Notes under the pieces: model-generated | Told to the model about the DNA's origin: nothing | Databases searched by the model: none | Seen by the model: the letters and a program-made list of their open reading frames with translations, nothing else | Part shown: positions 1 through 8,507 of the stretch, one piece after another | How positions within the stretch are numbered: the first letter of the stretch is position 1 | Layout of the letters: every line of letters begins with the position of its first letter | Made by a program: the position numbers and the translations under genes | Source of the DNA: an uncultured Pelagibacteraceae bacterium | Lineage (GTDB): Bacteria; Pseudomonadota; Alphaproteobacteria; Pelagibacterales; Pelagibacteraceae | Length of the DNA: 64,000 nucleotides | Direction: 5' to 3' | Assembly: GCA_902528375.1 (NCBI GenBank) | Contig: CABZSS010000001.1 | Location: 113,946 to 177,945, forward strand

Positions 1-876
1 AAAAGAAAGCTAATTTTAAATTTAACTTTTATAATTTTACTTTTAATTATTTTTATAATTTTTTACTTTCCATCTCTTTTTAATGAAGAAAATAAATTAA
101 ATATTGGATGGATTAAAAATAATTTATGGTATTACAGAATCTTTATAGAATATACCATTGCAACTTTAGTTCTTATTTTTGGAATTATTATTTTATTATC
201 TTGGATTTATAAGAAAGAAATAGTCAAAAAACAAAACATTAGTAAGTTTTTTAAAAGCGATTTTTTTTATGAAACAGTTGTTTTAGCTTTGCCTGCAGTC
301 ATTTTAATGTGTGTAGTTTTAGCTATTTCTTTTCTACTTTTTCCAATTGTTCACTACAGATCATTAATTGTAATTTTTCCAAATTTAGTTTTATATGCAT
401 CAATTTTATCTGTGCTTTTAATAAATATAAGAAAATATAAAATATTTTTTATTTTTTTTTTGATTTTCCTAACTTTTATTAATTGCAATTTTTATTTTAA
501 AAATATGATTAATACTCATGAAAATATTGAATGGGTAGTGAAAAAAACGTTTACTAAAAATTGTAAGAATATTCCTGTATATTTTAATGACAATACAAAA
601 GATAATTTAATTCCTTTGCTGAAAGATATTGTTTTGTTGTATTCAAAAAATAATAGACCAATCTTACTTATGTCTGAATTAAATATAAGTGAATATGAAA
701 AAGCTTTAAATATTAATGAAAATTGTAAAATATATTTTTTTACTTTTCATTCAAAAAATTTTGAGAATAACGTTGATTATTTGAATAAAAGGGATTTAAC
801 ATTAAAAATCATATATGCTCCTAATGTAATGATAAGAAACTTTAGTAAAGCTGGTGCAATTGCTTTATCCAATTAA
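1..876 (+). CDS. Membrane glycosyltransferase, C-terminal part (partial)
   Basis: The frame is open from the first base of the window, so the 5' end is missing; an internal TTG at 289 is not the real start. The visible 291 residues contain at least four hydrophobic segments (roughly residues 5-23, 53-68, 95-116 and 118-154) followed by a soluble tail of about 120 residues. A stretch resembling FPIVHYRSLIVIFPNL, followed by paired membrane helices, resembles the C-terminal half of polyisoprenyl-phosphate-sugar-using GT-C enzymes (GT39/ArnT-like). By family analogy it would transfer a sugar from a lipid carrier at the periplasmic face of the inner membrane. The catalytic N-terminal acidic motif lies outside the window, so substrate and exact family cannot be stated. 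Confidence 0.6.
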   Translation, partial: KRKLILNLTFIILLLIIFIIFYFPSLFNEENKLNIGWIKNNLWYYRIFIEYTIATLVLIFGIIILLSWIYKKEIVKKQNISKFFKSDFFYETVVLALPAVILMCVVLAISFLLFPIVHYRSLIVIFPNLVLYASILSVLLINIRKYKIFFIFFLIFLTFINCNFYFKNMINTHENIEWVVKKTFTKNCKNIPVYFNDNTKDNLIPLLKDIVLLYSKNNRPILLMSELNISEYEKALNINENCKIYFFTFHSKNFENNVDYLNKRDLTLKIIYAPNVMIRNFSKAGAIALSN

Positions 877-905
877 TTTTTTAAGTTATTTAGTAAAAAT
901 TCAAT

Positions 906-1676
906 TTAACTTGTTTCTTTTCTTATTTGCTCTAACTTAATTTTTTTTTGCAAGCTTCTATTGATGTCATAAAGTAAATTAAATTTTAATCTTTTATTTG
1001 TTTTAATCTTTATTATCCGAGCATTTCTTACCTCAAAGTTATCAGCAACTGCACTTATAGGTCTTTTTTTAACATTAAGGTTTTTAATTGTAATTGTTGA
1101 GTTATCGCTAACAATTTTTCCTTTCCATCTTCTTGGTCTAAAGGGGCTTATGGGAGAAATTGAGAGTTTATTTGAATTTAAATTAAGAATAGGTCCATGT
1201 ACAGATAAGTTATAAGCTGTACTTCCTGCTGGTGTAGATACTAAAACTCCATCAGATATAAGGTCTTTAATTATTTTTTTTTTTCCAGAAATGATTTGAA
1301 TGGATGCGGCTTGCTTACTTTGTCTAAGTATCGAGACTTCATTAATTGCAATTCCCTTTTTAATATTTCCTTTTTTTGTTTTCACAGTCATGCTTAAAGG
1401 AGATATCTTTATCTTTTTTGCATATAAAATTTTTTTATGTGTTTTTTTTTTACTAAATTTATTCATTAGAAATCCATAATTTCCAGAATTTATCCCATAA
1501 AAAGGTTTATTAAATTTATAATATTTTTTTAAGGTTTGAAGCATGAAACCATCTCCACCGATAACTACTATTAATGAAGATTTTTTTATGGAGTTAACAG
1601 GAATTTTGCTTAATAAAAAATTTTTAATTTTTAGTGATTTGTTATTTATATCACTAATTATATGTGCGTATTTCAT
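906..1676 (-). CDS. nadK: NAD kinase
   Basis: ATP-dependent phosphorylation of NAD to NADP in the cytosol. The GGDG signature is at residues 40-43, a conserved Asn-Glu pair follows near 112, and the glycine-rich NAD-binding segment with DG...STPAGSTAYN is at about 142-156. The order and 256-residue length match proteobacterial NAD kinases. It starts at an ATG and converges on the glycosyltransferase in front of it, with the stop codons 29 bases apart. nadE, encoding the last step of NAD synthesis, is also in this window at 17171-17908 but is not linked. Composition matches the neighbours. Confidence 0.95.
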   Translation of the reverse strand: MKYAHIISDINNKSLKIKNFLLSKIPVNSIKKSSLIVVIGGDGFMLQTLKKYYKFNKPFYGINSGNYGFLMNKFSKKKTHKKILYAKKIKISPLSMTVKTKKGNIKKGIAINEVSILRQSKQAASIQIISGKKKIIKDLISDGVLVSTPAGSTAYNLSVHGPILNLNSNKLSISPISPFRPRRWKGKIVSDNSTITIKNLNVKKRPISAVADNFEVRNARIIKIKTNKRLKFNLLYDINRSLQKKIKLEQIRKETS

Positions 1677-1734
1677 TTATATAAAGGCATTCCGATAAAT
1701 ATTTTTTTTTTAAACATTAGTTACTTTCTATTTA

Positions 1735-1820
1735 TGGTGCCCTCGGCCAGACTCGAACTGGCACTCCCAAAAGGGCAAGGATTTTAAGTCCTTTGTGTCT
1801 ACCAATTTCACCACGAGGGC
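1735..1820 (-). tRNA. tRNA-Leu (anticodon UAA)
   Basis: Read on the minus strand this gives a complete class II tRNA. The acceptor stem GCCCTCG pairs with CGAGGGC, and there are a D arm, a long variable arm and a TTCGAGTC T loop. The anticodon loop CTTAAAA gives UAA, so it reads UUA leucine codons, which are heavily used in this AT-rich genome. The CCA end is encoded (1735-1737). Confidence 0.95.
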
Positions 1821-1894
1821 ATCTGTTATTTTCATTTATGTTTATGCCAATATTTATAATTGAACAAGATAAATAAGTAAAATTTTTTTAATTT

Positions 1895-2206
1895 TCAAAA
1901 TACAAATATTATAAACCAATACGATGCTAAACCTGATGCAATAGTAATAATTACATTTCTTGAAAAAAATCCAATAATTATTGCTGTAAGAGCACCATAA
2001 ATTTTGGGATCTGTGATAGCCACTAATGTTCCATAATCATTTAACAGGACGCCAGGGAAGATTATAGATGGAAAAACAACAGAGGGGACATAATTTAAAA
2101 TTTTTCTAAAATTTTCATTAAAAACATCTTTATCTATTAATATAATCATTCCCATTCTAGTGAGATAAGTAATAAATCCTGCAATGAATATAGAAGTCCA
2201 GGTCAT
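1895..2206 (-). CDS. azlD: AzlD-family branched-chain amino acid transport protein
   Basis: A 103-residue, almost entirely hydrophobic protein with three to four membrane segments. It has the AzlD features of an N-terminal helix followed by a TRM motif, then helices around FPSIIFPGVLL and a C-terminal pair. It is the small partner of AzlC in branched-chain amino acid (or analogue) export through the inner membrane. Its ATG overlaps the azlC stop codon by four bases (ATGA), so the two are translationally coupled. The direction of transport and the substrate are taken from the family and cannot be read from the sequence. Confidence 0.85.
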   Translation of the reverse strand: MTWTSIFIAGFITYLTRMGMIILIDKDVFNENFRKILNYVPSVVFPSIIFPGVLLNDYGTLVAITDPKIYGALTAIIIGFFSRNVIITIASGLASYWFIIFVF

Positions 2207-2889
2207 TTTTTAAATTTAAATATTAAATAAGCTGCAAATAAACCAATTAGTGGTGAGATTAAAATATATGATTTAAAGGGAGCATTATAAAAAAAAGTTG
2301 CAGCTAACCCTGAAACTATCATCACAATTAAGTGATCTATTTTTCTAAGTTCATTAATAATAATTGCTATAAAAGTTAAAGGGATTGCAAATTTTAACCC
2401 TAATGCTTCAGGAACAATAGATCCTAAAAATATTCCAATAATTGTAGAAATTTGCCAACAAAGCCAAAGAGTTATGCCAGAGCCCATCAAATGGTAATGA
2501 TTAAAGTTTTGCCCTTTGTTTTTTTTAAAATAGATATTTGAAACTGCAAAACCCTGATCTACTATGAAATAAGAAATAAAAAGTTTTTTTATTAATGATA
2601 ACTTATTTAAGTATTCAGATAAAACAGCTCCGTATAATAAATGTCTTGAATTTATCACTCCAACTGAAGTGATAGCAATAAGGGATGATGCTCCACCTGA
2701 TAATAATTGTAAAAAAACGATTTGTGAAGCTCCTCCAAATATTATTAATGATGTGGCATAAGTCATGATTGGATCGAATCCTAACTCAATACCAATTGCT
2801 CCAAATATTATACCAAATGGAATAACTGAAAGTAAATGTGGAGCTACATCAAAAAATCCTATCTTAAAGATTTGAAATTTTGATAACAT
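2203..2889 (-). CDS. azlC: AzlC-family branched-chain amino acid permease
   Basis: A 228-residue polytopic membrane protein with about six hydrophobic helices. The N-terminal part has APHLLSVIPFGIIFGAIG, then IIFGGASQIVFLQLL and NSRHLLYGAVLS, which are the conserved AzlC blocks. It would form the main subunit of a branched-chain amino acid exporter with the overlapping AzlD. It starts one base after the stop codon of the upstream gamma-glutamylcyclotransferase-like gene, so all four genes at 1895-4044 are probably one transcript. Confidence 0.9.
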   Translation of the reverse strand: MLSKFQIFKIGFFDVAPHLLSVIPFGIIFGAIGIELGFDPIMTYATSLIIFGGASQIVFLQLLSGGASSLIAITSVGVINSRHLLYGAVLSEYLNKLSLIKKLFISYFIVDQGFAVSNIYFKKNKGQNFNHYHLMGSGITLWLCWQISTIIGIFLGSIVPEALGLKFAIPLTFIAIIINELRKIDHLIVMIVSGLAATFFYNAPFKSYILISPLIGLFAAYLIFKFKK

Positions 2890-2890
2890 T

Positions 2891-3292
2891 TTAACCTTTT
2901 AAGGCTTCAATTAAAAAATCTGGATCTAAATCACAATCTTTGTAACCTTGCTTAATGATATTCAAATATCTTGTGCTTGGGTATTTAAATGGTGTTTTTT
3001 TTTCCATTGAGTATGCCATTACATCCCTACCTTCGTGTTTAAAAAATATTTTTTTGTAGAGAATAGGAAAGTCTTCATATTTATCGAGACAAGATTCATC
3101 TTTAACAGTAATTTCATACAATGCTCCTTGCACACTAGACCCTTTTTTATATTCAATGTCCGCTACACATAATTCACTTCTAAAAGTTAATCGATAATCT
3201 TGAAGAATATATTTTTTTAAATATTTACAGCCAGAACATCTTCTTTTCATCTGTTCTTGATGAAGGTTGCTACCATAAGCAAAATATAGCAT
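2891..3292 (-). CDS. Gamma-glutamylcyclotransferase-like (AIG2/GGCT fold) protein
   Basis: This 133-residue protein opens with the family signature FAYGSNL (residues 4-10), the substrate-binding loop of the GGCT fold. A Glu in the LDKYEDFP segment (near residue 73) is placed like the catalytic acid. Members release 5-oxoproline from gamma-glutamyl compounds, but several have other or unknown roles, so the substrate is open. The upstream stop and this start share TAATG. The pairing with an amino acid exporter suggests a role in amino acid or glutathione-derived peptide turnover; that is inference from position only. Confidence 0.8.
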   Translation of the reverse strand: MLYFAYGSNLHQEQMKRRCSGCKYLKKYILQDYRLTFRSELCVADIEYKKGSSVQGALYEITVKDESCLDKYEDFPILYKKIFFKHEGRDVMAYSMEKKTPFKYPSTRYLNIIKQGYKDCDLDPDFLIEALKG

Positions 3293-4044
3293 TATACCTC
3301 TTTTACTATTTGAATTTTTTGTTCAGTAACAAATTTTAAAATTTCATCATTGCAATTATCAATCTTAGTTTTATCAGTAGATCTTACAACAATAGAAACA
3401 CCTAGTTTTCCTGCACGAAAGAAAGGATAGCTTCCAATTTCAACATCTTGATTGTTATTCTGAACATTGGTTAAAGATTTTGCAATTTCACTTTCAACTG
3501 TTCTAAGATTTATTGTGTGACTTAAAATTGGTGCACCACCAGTAATCAAGTGATCTAAACCCCCTAGCATTGATTTAAGGATAGAAGGTACTCCAGGAAG
3601 AGAAAAAACATTTTCAACATAAAATCCTGGTGCGCCACTTGTTGGATTTAATATTAGTTTAGCAGTCATCGGCATCATAGCCATTTTTTTTCTACCTTCA
3701 CTAAATTCGCTGGGTTTATAATATTTTTCTAATATTGAAAAAGCCTCTTTATGATAACCGTATTCTATATTGAATGCTTTTGAAACTGACTCAGCAGTTA
3801 TGTCATCGTGTGTTGGGCCTATTCCACCTGTTGTAAAAACATATGTGAACTTATTTTTAAAAGTATTTAAAGTTTCGATAATAACTTTTTTACTATCAGG
3901 AATTATTCTTACTTCCTTTACTTGCACACCCAAGGAATTCAACCACAATGATAAAGTGCTAGTGTTGATATCTTTAGTTCTTCCTGAAAGAACCTCATTT
4001 CCAATTATGATTATGCCTGCATTTATTTCTTTTTTATTTTCCAT
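3292..4044 (-). CDS. CinA N-terminal / MoaB-like domain protein
   Basis: A 250-residue single-domain protein of the molybdopterin-binding (MoCF) fold. It has IIIIGNEVLSG at about residues 11-21 and TTGGIGPTHDDIT at 71-83, the hallmark of CinA's N-terminal COG1058 domain. The C-terminal nicotinamide-nucleotide amidase half of full-length CinA is absent. The frame can be extended upstream to 4137, but that adds a hydrophobic segment antisense to sfsA. The ATG at 4044 puts the family motif at the normal distance, so I use it. Members have been linked to ADP-ribose/nucleotide hydrolysis and to molybdopterin handling; the exact activity is uncertain. Confidence 0.82.
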   Translation of the reverse strand: MENKKEINAGIIIIGNEVLSGRTKDINTSTLSLWLNSLGVQVKEVRIIPDSKKVIIETLNTFKNKFTYVFTTGGIGPTHDDITAESVSKAFNIEYGYHKEAFSILEKYYKPSEFSEGRKKMAMMPMTAKLILNPTSGAPGFYVENVFSLPGVPSILKSMLGGLDHLITGGAPILSHTINLRTVESEIAKSLTNVQNNNQDVEIGSYPFFRAGKLGVSIVVRSTDKTKIDNCNDEILKFVTEQKIQIVKEV

Positions 4045-4066
4045 ATACAAATATAAATTAATAAAT

Positions 4067-4753
4067 ATGAAATTTACCAATACTTTAATCAAAGGCAAAC
4101 TAATCAAGCGGTATAAAAGATTTTTTGTCGATATCAAAGTAAATAATTCAAAGATTACTGCTCACTGTCCCAACACTGGCTCAATGATGGGACTTTTAGA
4201 ACCCGGAAATATAGTCTTTATTTCCAAAAGCAACGATCCAAAAAGAAAACTTAAATTTACGTTGGAAATGATTAAATCTAATAATCGTATGATTGGTGTT
4301 AACACTCATAGAGCAAACAAAATAGTATTTGATGGTCTTAATAAAAAATTAATTAAGGAATTAAAAAATATTAAGGAGATTAAACCAGAATTTAAATACT
4401 CAGATGATACAAGATTTGATTTTTTATGTGATAAAAATTTACTTGAAGTTAAAAATGTAACATTGTTAAGAAGTAAAGATTTTGCAGAATTTCCAGATGC
4501 CATAACAACTAGAGGCTCAAAACATTTAATTAAATTAGCAGAATCAATAAAAAAAGGCTACAAACCATTTGTCTTATTTTTAACTCAAATTGAAGGTATA
4601 AATAAATTTAAAATAGCTAAAGACATCGATTCTGAATACTATATTAACTACTTAAAAGTAAAAAAAATTGGCGTTAAATTTTTAGCATATAGATGTAAAT
4701 TAAACGATAAAGAAATCAAAATAGAAAAAAAAATAAATATTATTGATGAGTAA
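4067..4753 (+). CDS. sfsA: Sugar fermentation stimulation protein homologue SfsA
   Basis: A 228-residue SfsA-family protein. The CPNTGSMMG motif at residues 34-42 and a conserved Asp/Glu/Lys cluster further on (RFDFL, LLEVKNVTL) match the family, which has an OB-like N-terminal part and a restriction-endonuclease-like core. Its role is unsettled: it was named for effects on maltose metabolism in E. coli, and nuclease-type activity has been proposed from the fold. A longer reading from 3770 is open only because it runs antisense through the CinA-like gene. The ATG at 4067 gives the normal family length. It heads the pur operon and overlaps map by eight bases. Confidence 0.9.
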   Translation: MKFTNTLIKGKLIKRYKRFFVDIKVNNSKITAHCPNTGSMMGLLEPGNIVFISKSNDPKRKLKFTLEMIKSNNRMIGVNTHRANKIVFDGLNKKLIKELKNIKEIKPEFKYSDDTRFDFLCDKNLLEVKNVTLLRSKDFAEFPDAITTRGSKHLIKLAESIKKGYKPFVLFLTQIEGINKFKIAKDIDSEYYINYLKVKKIGVKFLAYRCKLNDKEIKIEKKINIIDE

Positions 4754-5516
4754 CTATTCGGAAAAATTTGAAAAAATGAGAATTGCTGGTTCTTTAGCAT
4801 CCAAAACTTTAGATATGATTACAAATTTTGTCAAAGAAGGAACATCGACAAATCATATCGATAAACTTTGTTATGAATTTATAAGGGACAACGGAGGTTA
4901 CTCTGCCCCACAATTTTATAGAGGATTTGAGAAGTCAATTTGCGCTTCGCTTAATCATGTTGTTTGTCACGGAATTCCTGGAGACAGAAAACTTGAAGAT
5001 GGAGATATAGTTAATATAGATGTAACGGCAATAATTAATGATCACTACGGGGATACGAGCCGAATGTATACTGTTGGTGATATTTCTGTTAAATCAAAAA
5101 AACTTATTAATGTTACTTATGAATGTCTTGACAAGGCAATTAAAATATTAAAACCTGGAAAAAAAATTGGGGATATTGGTCATGAGATACAATCATTTGT
5201 AGAAAAAAATGGGTTTTCAGTTGTAAGAGATTTTTGTGGTCACGGAATTGGAACAAAATTTCATCAAGAACCTAACATACTTCACTATGGTTCGAAAGAT
5301 ACTGGAGATGAATTAAAACCAGGAATGACTTTTACTATTGAGCCTATGATAAACGCTGGAAAGTTTAATACTAAAGTTTTAAATGATGGTTGGACAGCTG
5401 TTACAAAGGATAAAACATTATCCGCACAATTTGAGCATACTGTTGGAATTACAGAAAATGGTTATGAAGTTTTTACAGAATCTGCTAAAGGTTATAAGGA
5501 GCCTCCTTACAATTAA
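4746..5516 (+). CDS. map: Methionine aminopeptidase, type I
   Basis: Removes the initiator methionine from nascent proteins. The 256 residues carry all expected metal and substrate ligands: His75 in NHVVCHGIP, Asp92 in NIDVTA, Asp103 in GDTSRMY, the His in GHGIGTKFHQEP, and the two Glu in TIEPM and QFEHTVG. The length is that of the bacterial type Ia enzyme without N-terminal extension. A TTG three bases upstream (4743) is also in frame; I chose ATG. Its stop overlaps the purB start as TAATG. Confidence 0.96.
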   Translation: MSNYSEKFEKMRIAGSLASKTLDMITNFVKEGTSTNHIDKLCYEFIRDNGGYSAPQFYRGFEKSICASLNHVVCHGIPGDRKLEDGDIVNIDVTAIINDHYGDTSRMYTVGDISVKSKKLINVTYECLDKAIKILKPGKKIGDIGHEIQSFVEKNGFSVVRDFCGHGIGTKFHQEPNILHYGSKDTGDELKPGMTFTIEPMINAGKFNTKVLNDGWTAVTKDKTLSAQFEHTVGITENGYEVFTESAKGYKEPPYN

Positions 5517-6808
5517 TGATATCGAGATATTCAAGAAAAGAACTTACAGAAATTTGGTCAGAAGAAAACAAATATAAAATTTGGCTAGATGTTGAGATTG
5601 CTGCAGCTCAGGCAATGGAAAAATTAAGAATTATTCCTAAAGGTGTGGCCTCTGTAGTCAGGCGAAGAGGTAAAATAAATGTTAAAAGAATTCATCAAAT
5701 CGAAGGTAAAGTAAAACATGATATAATTGCTTTTCTAACTTCTATTACTGAGAAAGCAGGAATTAAAGCAAGATATCTACATCAAGGCATGACTTCATCG
5801 GATGTGCTTGATACGAGTTTTAATATTCAATTAGTCCAATCAGGTAAAATTTTAGTGAAAGATATTGAGAAATTATTATCTGTAATTAAGAAAAAAGCTT
5901 TAAAGCATAAAATGACTCCATGTATAGGAAGAAGTCACGGTATTCATGCAGAGCCAATAACATTTGGTTTAAAATTAGCAACTTACTATGAAGAATTTAA
6001 AAGAAATAAAAAGAGATTAGAGAATGCCATAAATGAAGTTTCGACATGTGCTATTTCTGGAGCAGTTGGAACATTTGCAAATATAGATCCAAGAGTGGAA
6101 GTATTTGTATCAAAAAAATTAAAATTAAAGCCCGAACCAATATCAACGCAAATTATTCCAAGAGACAGACATGCTTATTATTTTTCTGTTTTAGGAATTG
6201 TTGCTGGATCAATTGAAAGATTTGCAACTGAGATTAGGCATTTACAAAGATCTGAAGTATATGAATTACAAGAATTTTTTTCAAAAGGTCAAAAAGGATC
6301 TTCAGCAATGCCTCATAAAAAAAATCCGATACTCAGTGAGAATTTAACAGGTCTTGCAAGACTTGTGAGAAGCAGTGTTATTCCTGCTCTTGAAAACATT
6401 GCTCTGTGGCATGAGCGAGATATATCTCACTCTAGCGTAGAGAGAAATATTGGTCCTGATGCTAATATTACTCTAGATTTTGCTTTATTTAGACTTACAA
6501 ATCTTGTGGATAATATGATTATTTATCCAAAAAATATGATGAAAAATCTTAATATAACTAAAGGAGTAATTTTTTCACAAGAGATGATGTTAGAGCTTAC
6601 AAAAGTTGGTCTTTCAAGAGAAAAGGCTTATAAAAAAATTCAAACGCATTCAATTAATAGCTTTAACAAAAATACTAATCTTATTGAATTGATTAAAAAG
6701 GATAAGTCGATCACCTCTTTAATATCAGAGAAAAAAATTGATAAAGTGTTTACATATTCAAAGCATTTAAAAAATGTAAATTATATTTTCAGAAGAGTTT
6801 TTAGATAA
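5516..6808 (+). CDS. purB: Adenylosuccinate lyase
   Basis: Catalyses two steps of purine synthesis: SAICAR to AICAR plus fumarate, and adenylosuccinate to AMP plus fumarate. The fumarase/aspartase superfamily signature reads GSSAMPHKKNP at about residues 261-271, with its flexible Ser; GRSHGIHAEP carries the catalytic His region, and TSSDVLDT is also present. 430 residues is normal. It is the first of five purine genes and is coupled to both neighbours by TAATG overlaps. Confidence 0.97.
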   Translation: MISRYSRKELTEIWSEENKYKIWLDVEIAAAQAMEKLRIIPKGVASVVRRRGKINVKRIHQIEGKVKHDIIAFLTSITEKAGIKARYLHQGMTSSDVLDTSFNIQLVQSGKILVKDIEKLLSVIKKKALKHKMTPCIGRSHGIHAEPITFGLKLATYYEEFKRNKKRLENAINEVSTCAISGAVGTFANIDPRVEVFVSKKLKLKPEPISTQIIPRDRHAYYFSVLGIVAGSIERFATEIRHLQRSEVYELQEFFSKGQKGSSAMPHKKNPILSENLTGLARLVRSSVIPALENIALWHERDISHSSVERNIGPDANITLDFALFRLTNLVDNMIIYPKNMMKNLNITKGVIFSQEMMLELTKVGLSREKAYKKIQTHSINSFNKNTNLIELIKKDKSITSLISEKKIDKVFTYSKHLKNVNYIFRRVFR

Positions 6809-7590
6809 TGAAAAAGGGAAAAAAATTATACGAGGGTAAAGCAAAAATTATTTTTGCAACTGATAATAAAGATTTTGTAATTCAGCACTTTAAGGATGAT
6901 GCAACTGCTTTTAATAACCAGAAAAAAGCAAAAATCGAGGGAAAAGGTGTTCTTAATAATAGAATTTCTGAGCACATTTTAATTAATCTTGATCAAGTTG
7001 GAATAAAAAATCATTTAGTAAAAAGACTTAATATGAGAGAGCAACTTATAAAACATGTGGAAATTATTCCGATTGAGTTTATTGTAAGAAATATTGCAAC
7101 TGGCTCTTTAACAAAAAGACTAGGGATAGAGGATGGTACTGTCTTAGAAGATCCATTAATTGAATATTGCTTAAAAAATGATGAACTGGGAGATCCCCTT
7201 ATATCCAAAGAACACATCTATACTTTTAAATGGGCAACAAAAAAAGAAATTGAGCAAATTGATAAACAATTACTTAGAATAAATGATTTCATGGTGGGAA
7301 TGTTTAGGGGGGTTGGTATTAAACTTGTTGATTTTAAAGTTGAATTTGGAAGAATTAAAAATAATGGAAAGACAGATATATTGCTGGCAGATGAGATAAG
7401 TCCAGATACATGTAGGTTATGGGATAATAAAACAGATAAGAAATTAGACAAAGATAGATTTAGAAATAATCTTGGAAATTTAATAGATGCTTATCAAGAA
7501 GTAGCAAAGAGACTAGGTATTCTTCACGAACAATCCAACATAAGAGCTGTTAACTTTGAAAAACCCAAAGCGGTAAAAAATAAGAAATAA
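6808..7590 (+). CDS. purC: SAICAR synthetase (phosphoribosylaminoimidazole-succinocarboxamide synthase)
   Basis: ATP-dependent ligation of aspartate to CAIR. The N-terminal KKLYEGKAKIIF nucleotide-binding strand, the VEIIPIEFIVRNIATGS block and the LADEISPDTCRLWD motif are all present in order. The 260-residue length is typical of the alphaproteobacterial enzyme. It is followed directly by purS with no spacer (TAA then ATG). Confidence 0.97.
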   Translation: MKKGKKLYEGKAKIIFATDNKDFVIQHFKDDATAFNNQKKAKIEGKGVLNNRISEHILINLDQVGIKNHLVKRLNMREQLIKHVEIIPIEFIVRNIATGSLTKRLGIEDGTVLEDPLIEYCLKNDELGDPLISKEHIYTFKWATKKEIEQIDKQLLRINDFMVGMFRGVGIKLVDFKVEFGRIKNNGKTDILLADEISPDTCRLWDNKTDKKLDKDRFRNNLGNLIDAYQEVAKRLGILHEQSNIRAVNFEKPKAVKNKK

Positions 7591-7824
7591 ATGAAGATAA
7601 AGGTAATTGTTACTCTTAAATCTGGAGTTCTTGACCCTCAAGGTAAAGCTATACAACAAACTTTAAATGGAATGGGTTTTGCAAATGTTAAAGATGTAAG
7701 ACAAGGTAAATACTTTGATGTTGATATTAACGAAAATGACGAACAAAAGGCAAAGCTTGCCACTGAAGAAATTTGTAAAAAACTTCTAGCCAATCAAGTT
7801 ATTGAGGATTTTAAAATTATTTAA
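7591..7824 (+). CDS. purS: FGAM synthase subunit PurS
   Basis: A 77-residue small subunit that forms the bridge between PurL and PurQ in the three-part formylglycinamide ribonucleotide amidotransferase. It shows the PurS pattern KVIVTLKSGVLDPQGKA near the N-terminus and a central VKDVRQGKYFDV strand. Its presence together with a short PurL and separate PurQ shows the PurSQL type, not the single large PurL of gammaproteobacteria. It overlaps purQ by one base. Confidence 0.95.
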   Translation: MKIKVIVTLKSGVLDPQGKAIQQTLNGMGFANVKDVRQGKYFDVDINENDEQKAKLATEEICKKLLANQVIEDFKII

Positions 7825-8507
7825 TGAATTCATCGGTCATTATCTTCCCTGGATCTAATTGTGATAGGGATATGGATGTTGCATTAAAAAAGTTTGGTTT
7901 TAGAAATAAAATGGTATGGCATGATGATGATAAGTTACCTAAAAGTGACTTAATTGTCTTGCCAGGTGGTTTTTCTTATGGGGATTATCTAAGATGTGGA
8001 AGTATAGCTGGAAAATCTAAAATTATTCAATCAGTTATAGATTTTGCAAACTCTGGTGGTTTAGTTTTGGGTATTTGCAATGGATTTCAAATCTTAACTG
8101 AGACAGGGTTATTAAAAGGAGTTCTCCAACAAAATAAAAATATTGAATTTATTTGTAAAAATATATTCATCAAAATTAATAATAGTGAAAATAAGTTTTT
8201 TTCAAATATAGAGAAAAATGTTTTAGAACTTCACATAGCACACAACGAAGGTAATTATTTTTGCTCAGATGATGAACTAAAGTCTTTAGAAGATAATAAT
8301 CAAATTGCAGCTTATTATTGTACCTCAGACGGAAAAATAGATGAAAAATCAAATCCAAACGGAGCAATAAAAAATATCGCTGGAATTTTCAATGAAAAGA
8401 AAAATATTTTAGGAATGATGCCTCATCCAGAAAGAATGATAGATCAATACCTCTCTGGTGAAGATGGTTCAGTATTTTTTGAAAATTTAATTAGGAATTT
8501 AAAATAA
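7824..8507 (+). CDS. purQ: FGAM synthase glutaminase subunit PurQ
   Basis: A class I glutamine amidotransferase that supplies ammonia to PurL. The nucleophile Cys85 sits in GICNGFQ, and the His/Glu pair is in MMPHPERM near the C-terminus. FPGSNCDRD at the N-terminus and [15 protein letters not shown] are PurQ-specific. The 227-residue length is usual. It is coupled by TAATG overlaps to purS upstream and purL downstream. Confidence 0.97.
   Translation: MNSSVIIFPGSNCDRDMDVALKKFGFRNKMVWHDDDKLPKSDLIVLPGGFSYGDYLRCGSIAGKSKIIQSVIDFANSGGLVLGICNGFQILTETGLLKGVLQQNKNIEFICKNIFIKINNSENKFFSNIEKNVLELHIAHNEGNYFCSDDELKSLEDNNQIAAYYCTSDGKIDEKSNPNGAIKNIAGIFNEKKNILGMMPHPERMIDQYLSGEDGSVFFENLIRNLK

Noticed and set aside
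3770..4066. Upstream extension of the sfsA frame, nearly 300 bases
   Set aside because: It runs antisense through the CinA-like gene, gives no SfsA-like residues, and the normal family start is the ATG at 4067.
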